Under the pieces are notes generated by a model, which was not told where the DNA came from, made no database searches, and saw nothing but the letters and a program-made list of their open reading frames with translations. Below are positions 6,799 to 8,668 of a DNA stretch of 8,668 bases, piece after piece. A program made the position numbers and the translations under genes. Each line of letters starts with the position of its first letter. Position 1 is the first letter of the stretch. The DNA lies in contig JAPUIN010000159.1 of the NCBI GenBank assembly GCA_027297005.1, forward strand, positions 1 through 8,668. Reading direction: 5' to 3'. This DNA is from Acidobacteriota bacterium (GTDB taxonomy: Bacteria; Acidobacteriota; Polarisedimenticolia; Gp22-AA2).

Positions 6799-7698
6799 CT
6801 ACCGGCCGAGAATGTGCGTGAGGGCTTCCTCGAGACCGGAATGGAGGAAGCGATAACCGGAGGACCGCAGCACGCCCGGCTCGACGCGCGTGCTCGCCAG
6901 CAGCAAGGCATCGGCCATCTCCCCGAACGCGAGGCGGGCCGCGAAGGCCGGCATCGGGAAGATCGTGGGCCGGCCGAGGGTCCTTCCCAGCTCTTTCGTG
7001 AACTGGCGGTTGGTCACCGTCTCGGGGGCGACGACGTTCACCGGCCCCCGCATCTCGCCATTCTTCATCACGTGCAGGATGACGCCGACGGCATCGTCGA
7101 TCGAGATCCACGGCATGTACTGCCGGCCGTTGCCGATGATGCCCCCCAGCCCGAGGCGGAAGGGGAGAAGCATCTTTTTCAGCGCACCGCCGTGCCGCGA
7201 CAGGATGACGCCGAAGCGCAGGTGGACGACCCGGATCCCCTTCGCCTCGGCCGGTTCGGTCGCCGACTCCCACGCGACGCAGACGGCCGGCAAGAAGCCG
7301 CGCCCCCGCTCGCTCTTCTCCGTGAGGGTCTCGTCCCCGCGATCGCCGTAGTACCCGACCGCCGAGGCGGCGATCAGAACGCGCGGCGGGCTCTCCGCCG
7401 CGGCAAGGGCGCGGGTGAGGAGGAGCGTCCCGTCGACCCGGCTCCTGCGGATGTTCTCCTTACGCGCCCGGGTCCATCGTCCCGCGGCGATGTTCTCCCC
7501 GGCGAGATGGACGATGACATCGACACCGCGCAGGCGCACCGTATCGAACGCCCCCCGGGACGGATCCCAGCTGATGTCGCGCGACCCCGGTGTCGTCGGA
7601 GGGCGAACAAATCGGCCGATGTCATGTCCCTGAGAGGCGAGGGCCGGAAGCAGCGCCGACCCGACCAGCCCGGAAGCCCCACTCACCAGAATGCGCAA
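6799..7698 (-). CDS. yfcH: TIGR01777-family NAD(P)-dependent epimerase/dehydratase (YfcH/SulA-like)
   Basis: A 299-residue short-chain dehydrogenase-type protein of the extended SDR family. G7-x-x-G10-x-x-G13 binds the cofactor. HLAGENIA at 64-71, RSRVDGT at 85-91 and SAVGYYGDRG at 112-121 are TIGR01777 hallmarks, and the C-terminal DUF1731 region runs from about 245. The substrate of the family is unknown despite the epimerase name. Old names tie it to cell-division inhibitor SulA, which is not supported by homology to the true SulA. Translation is predicted to start at TTG 7696-7698: a GGAGG site lies 6 bases before it, no in-frame ATG lies upstream nearby, and the N-terminus MRILVSGASG is exactly where the family begins. 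It is the first gene of the operon with the CDF transporter and the YccU-type protein, and is divergent from the GFA gene. Confidence 0.94.
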   Translation of the reverse strand: MRILVSGASGLVGSALLPALASQGHDIGRFVRPPTTPGSRDISWDPSRGAFDTVRLRGVDVIVHLAGENIAAGRWTRARKENIRRSRVDGTLLLTRALAAAESPPRVLIAASAVGYYGDRGDETLTEKSERGRGFLPAVCVAWESATEPAEAKGIRVVHLRFGVILSRHGGALKKMLLPFRLGLGGIIGNGRQYMPWISIDDAVGVILHVMKNGEMRGPVNVVAPETVTNRQFTKELGRTLGRPTIFPMPAFAARLAFGEMADALLLASTRVEPGVLRSSGYRFLHSGLEEALTHILGR

Positions 7699-7704
7699 CT
7701 GCGC

Positions 7705-7709
7705 CCTCC
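7705..7709 (-). promoter_or_regulatory. Ribosome binding site supporting the TTG start of the epimerase
   Basis: Minus-strand GGAGG with 6 bases to the TTG at 7696-7698. The near-ideal spacing and strength justify the non-ATG start. Confidence 0.8.
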
Positions 7710-7712
7710 GAC

Positions 7713-7729
7713 CCGGCGGTATCCGCCGG
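7713..7729 (-). repeat. GC-only hairpin in the leader of the epimerase gene
   Basis: Perfect 7-bp inverted repeat (CCGGCGG / CCGCCGG) with a 3-base loop. It lies 3 bases upstream of the GGAGG site of the minus-strand epimerase gene. There is no U-run, so it is not a terminator. If transcribed it would place a stable stem directly beside the ribosome binding site. A similar hairpin precedes the flavoprotein gene at 3625-3644. Confidence 0.5.
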
Positions 7730-7826
7730 AAAGTTCATCCTATCACCGCTTCGGGATGGGCGGGATCGGACCGGAACGGCGGCCGAAACGGACACTTGAC
7801 GACGGTCGACGGACCGGAGCAGACTG

Positions 7827-8249
7827 ATGTCCATCATGACGACCGTGGCAGGCATCTACGAAGGATCGTGCCAGTGCGGGCGGGTTCGTTACCGCGCCGA
7901 GGAGCCGTTCGTCGATCTCCTCCACTGCCACTGCACCGACTGCCAGAAATGCCACGGCGCGGCGTTCGCGACCGGGCTCGGCGTGCGGCGGGAGCAATAC
8001 ACCGTCACGCAGGGCAGGGAAGAGCTCTCGAGCTACAGGGCCGCATCGGGAACCGTGCGCTCGTTCTGCCGCAACTGTGGCTCGAAGCTCCTGGTAGAAA
8101 ACGAGAAATGGGACGCCGTCTACGTCCCGGCCGGCACGCTCGACACCCCCCTGCACCGCAAGCCCGAGCTCCACATGTACGTACGCAGCAAGGTCGCCTG
8201 GTTCGAGATCCAGGACAACCTGCCGCAACACGAGACGGATCCGGACTGA
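7827..8249 (+). CDS. GFA-family zinc-binding protein (glutathione-dependent formaldehyde-activating-like)
   Basis: A 140-residue GFA/Gfa-like protein with the Mss4-like fold. Zinc-binding cysteines are visible as C15-x-C17, C34-x-C36-x-x-C39 and C81-x-x-C84 followed by G, the full set for the family's two metal sites; C42 is an extra nearby cysteine. The founding member speeds S-hydroxymethylglutathione formation from formaldehyde, but most homologues, including this short form, have no proven activity. No S-hydroxymethylglutathione dehydrogenase gene is nearby. ATG 7827-7829 is preceded by GGAG at a 7-base distance. A second ATG three codons in is less well placed. The gene is single, divergent from the epimerase (128 bases between starts) and convergent with the GGT gene. 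A TTGACG at 7796-7801 could be a -35 box, but no -10 box follows at the right distance. Confidence 0.92.
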   Translation: MSIMTTVAGIYEGSCQCGRVRYRAEEPFVDLLHCHCTDCQKCHGAAFATGLGVRREQYTVTQGREELSSYRAASGTVRSFCRNCGSKLLVENEKWDAVYVPAGTLDTPLHRKPELHMYVRSKVAWFEIQDNLPQHETDPD

Positions 8250-8251
8250 AA

Positions 8252-8263
8252 GATCGGCCGATC
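8252..8263. repeat. 12-bp palindrome between convergent genes
   Basis: GATCGGCCGATC is a perfect palindrome in the 32-base gap between the GFA stop and the GGT stop. It could be a weak bidirectional stem, but with no loop and no U-run it is a poor terminator, and GATC/GGCC words are common in this sequence. Confidence 0.3.
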
Positions 8264-8281
8264 GACCAGCAGGCGGGCGGA

Positions 8282-8668
8282 TCAGCGCTCCCGATCGATC
8301 CTTCCGGCGCCGCCTGGTCCGCGGGGGTCGGCCACCGCCTCCGTCGAGCCGTTCGCGTACAACCGCACGGCATTGACCTCCCCAATGCGCCAGTCGCTGA
8401 CGCGCAGCACGTGCCCCAGTCCCCGCAAGGCGGCCTGCGTCTCTTCGGTGAAGGCTCCCGCCTCCAACACGATCTCATCCGGGCGCCACTGGTGATGGAA
8501 GCGAGGGTGCTCGATCGCTTTCTGGAGAGTCTCGTCGTCGACGAGCAGACGGAGGATGACTTGTGCTATGGCGGTGGGGATCCGTGATCCACCGGGTGAT
8601 CCGATGGCAATTGCTTCCGCCCCGCGCCAGGCGATCGTGGGGCTCATCGACGACAGCATGCGCGCCCC
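8282..8668 (-). CDS. ggt: Gamma-glutamyltranspeptidase, C-terminal end of small subunit (5' end outside window)
   Basis: The visible 128 residues are the end of the catalytic small subunit of gamma-glutamyltranspeptidase, which hydrolyses or transfers the gamma-glutamyl group of glutathione, normally in the periplasm or outside the cell. The fragment begins with MLSSMSPT, whose Ser-Ser pair binds the substrate carboxylate. GSPGGSRI follows at about 23-30, with the two glycines of the oxyanion hole, and then RFHHQW at 56-61, all diagnostic of the family. The nucleophilic threonine and the large subunit lie beyond the window, as does the signal peptide. The frame is open through position 8668, so the ATG at 8657-8659 is internal. 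The gene ends with TGA at 8282-8284 and is convergent with the GFA gene. The tail after about residue 110 (Pro/Gly/Arg-rich) is variable in the family. Confidence 0.93.
   Translation of the reverse strand, partial: GARMLSSMSPTIAWRGAEAIAIGSPGGSRIPTAIAQVILRLLVDDETLQKAIEHPRFHHQWRPDEIVLEAGAFTEETQAALRGLGHVLRVSDWRIGEVNAVRLYANGSTEAVADPRGPGGAGRIDRER

Noticed and set aside
6776..7273. Upstream extension of the CDF transporter frame as an N-terminal domain
   Set aside because: It runs through the epimerase gene in another frame, gives Arg/Pro-rich nonsense, and the family protein starts cleanly at the ATG at 6773-6775.
7796..7801. TTGACG as the -35 box of the GFA gene
   Set aside because: No -10-like hexamer at the right distance, and the start codon follows only 25 bases later.
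6763..7827. Plus-strand open frame of 354 codons opposite the epimerase
   Set aside because: It is a shadow frame. The minus strand has the SDR motifs and a strong ribosome binding site.

Overview
The window is GC-rich, densely packed bacterial chromosome. It has purine-rich Shine-Dalgarno sites, one TTG start, short intergenic gaps and strongly G/C-biased third codon positions. Gene content is housekeeping and accessory metabolism. There is no phage, transposon, CRISPR or RNA gene. Two PYROXD2-type flavoproteins next to a YkuE-like phosphoesterase suggest a GC-rich soil or sediment lineage (Acidobacteriota, Deltaproteobacteria-like or Rokubacteria-like), but this phylum guess is weak.

Layout. 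(1) 2-931, plus strand: C-terminal part of a PYROXD2/phytoene-desaturase-like FAD oxidoreductase, cut by the window start. (2) 1027-3597, minus strand: a two-gene operon with a full-length paralogue of the first gene followed by a membrane-anchored metallophosphoesterase. (3) 3598-3857: a divergent intergenic region with a GC-rich hairpin, an imperfect dyad and no convincing gene. (4) 3858-5419, plus strand: a 5'-truncated gene remnant, tentatively the C-terminus of an MttB-like methyltransferase, whose stop overlaps the start of an intact APC-superfamily permease. (5) 5416-7698, minus strand: a three-gene operon (TIGR01777 epimerase, CDF zinc transporter, YccU-type CoA-binding protein). Its last stop codon overlaps the permease stop. 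(6) 7827-8249, plus strand: a divergent GFA-family zinc protein. (7) 8282-8668, minus strand: the C-terminal end of gamma-glutamyltranspeptidase, cut by the window end.

How the genes relate. No single pathway links the whole window. The two paralogous flavoproteins face each other around the phosphoesterase and lack carotenoid-synthesis neighbours, so a carotenoid role is doubtful. The permease probably belonged to a larger transcription unit with the now-broken upstream gene, whose family may hint at its substrate. GFA and GGT both touch glutathione chemistry by family, but they are convergent rather than co-transcribed. I found no clearly new system. The best leads are the decapitated gene coupled to the permease, the hairpins just upstream of two ribosome binding sites, and the altered active-site motif of the phosphoesterase.
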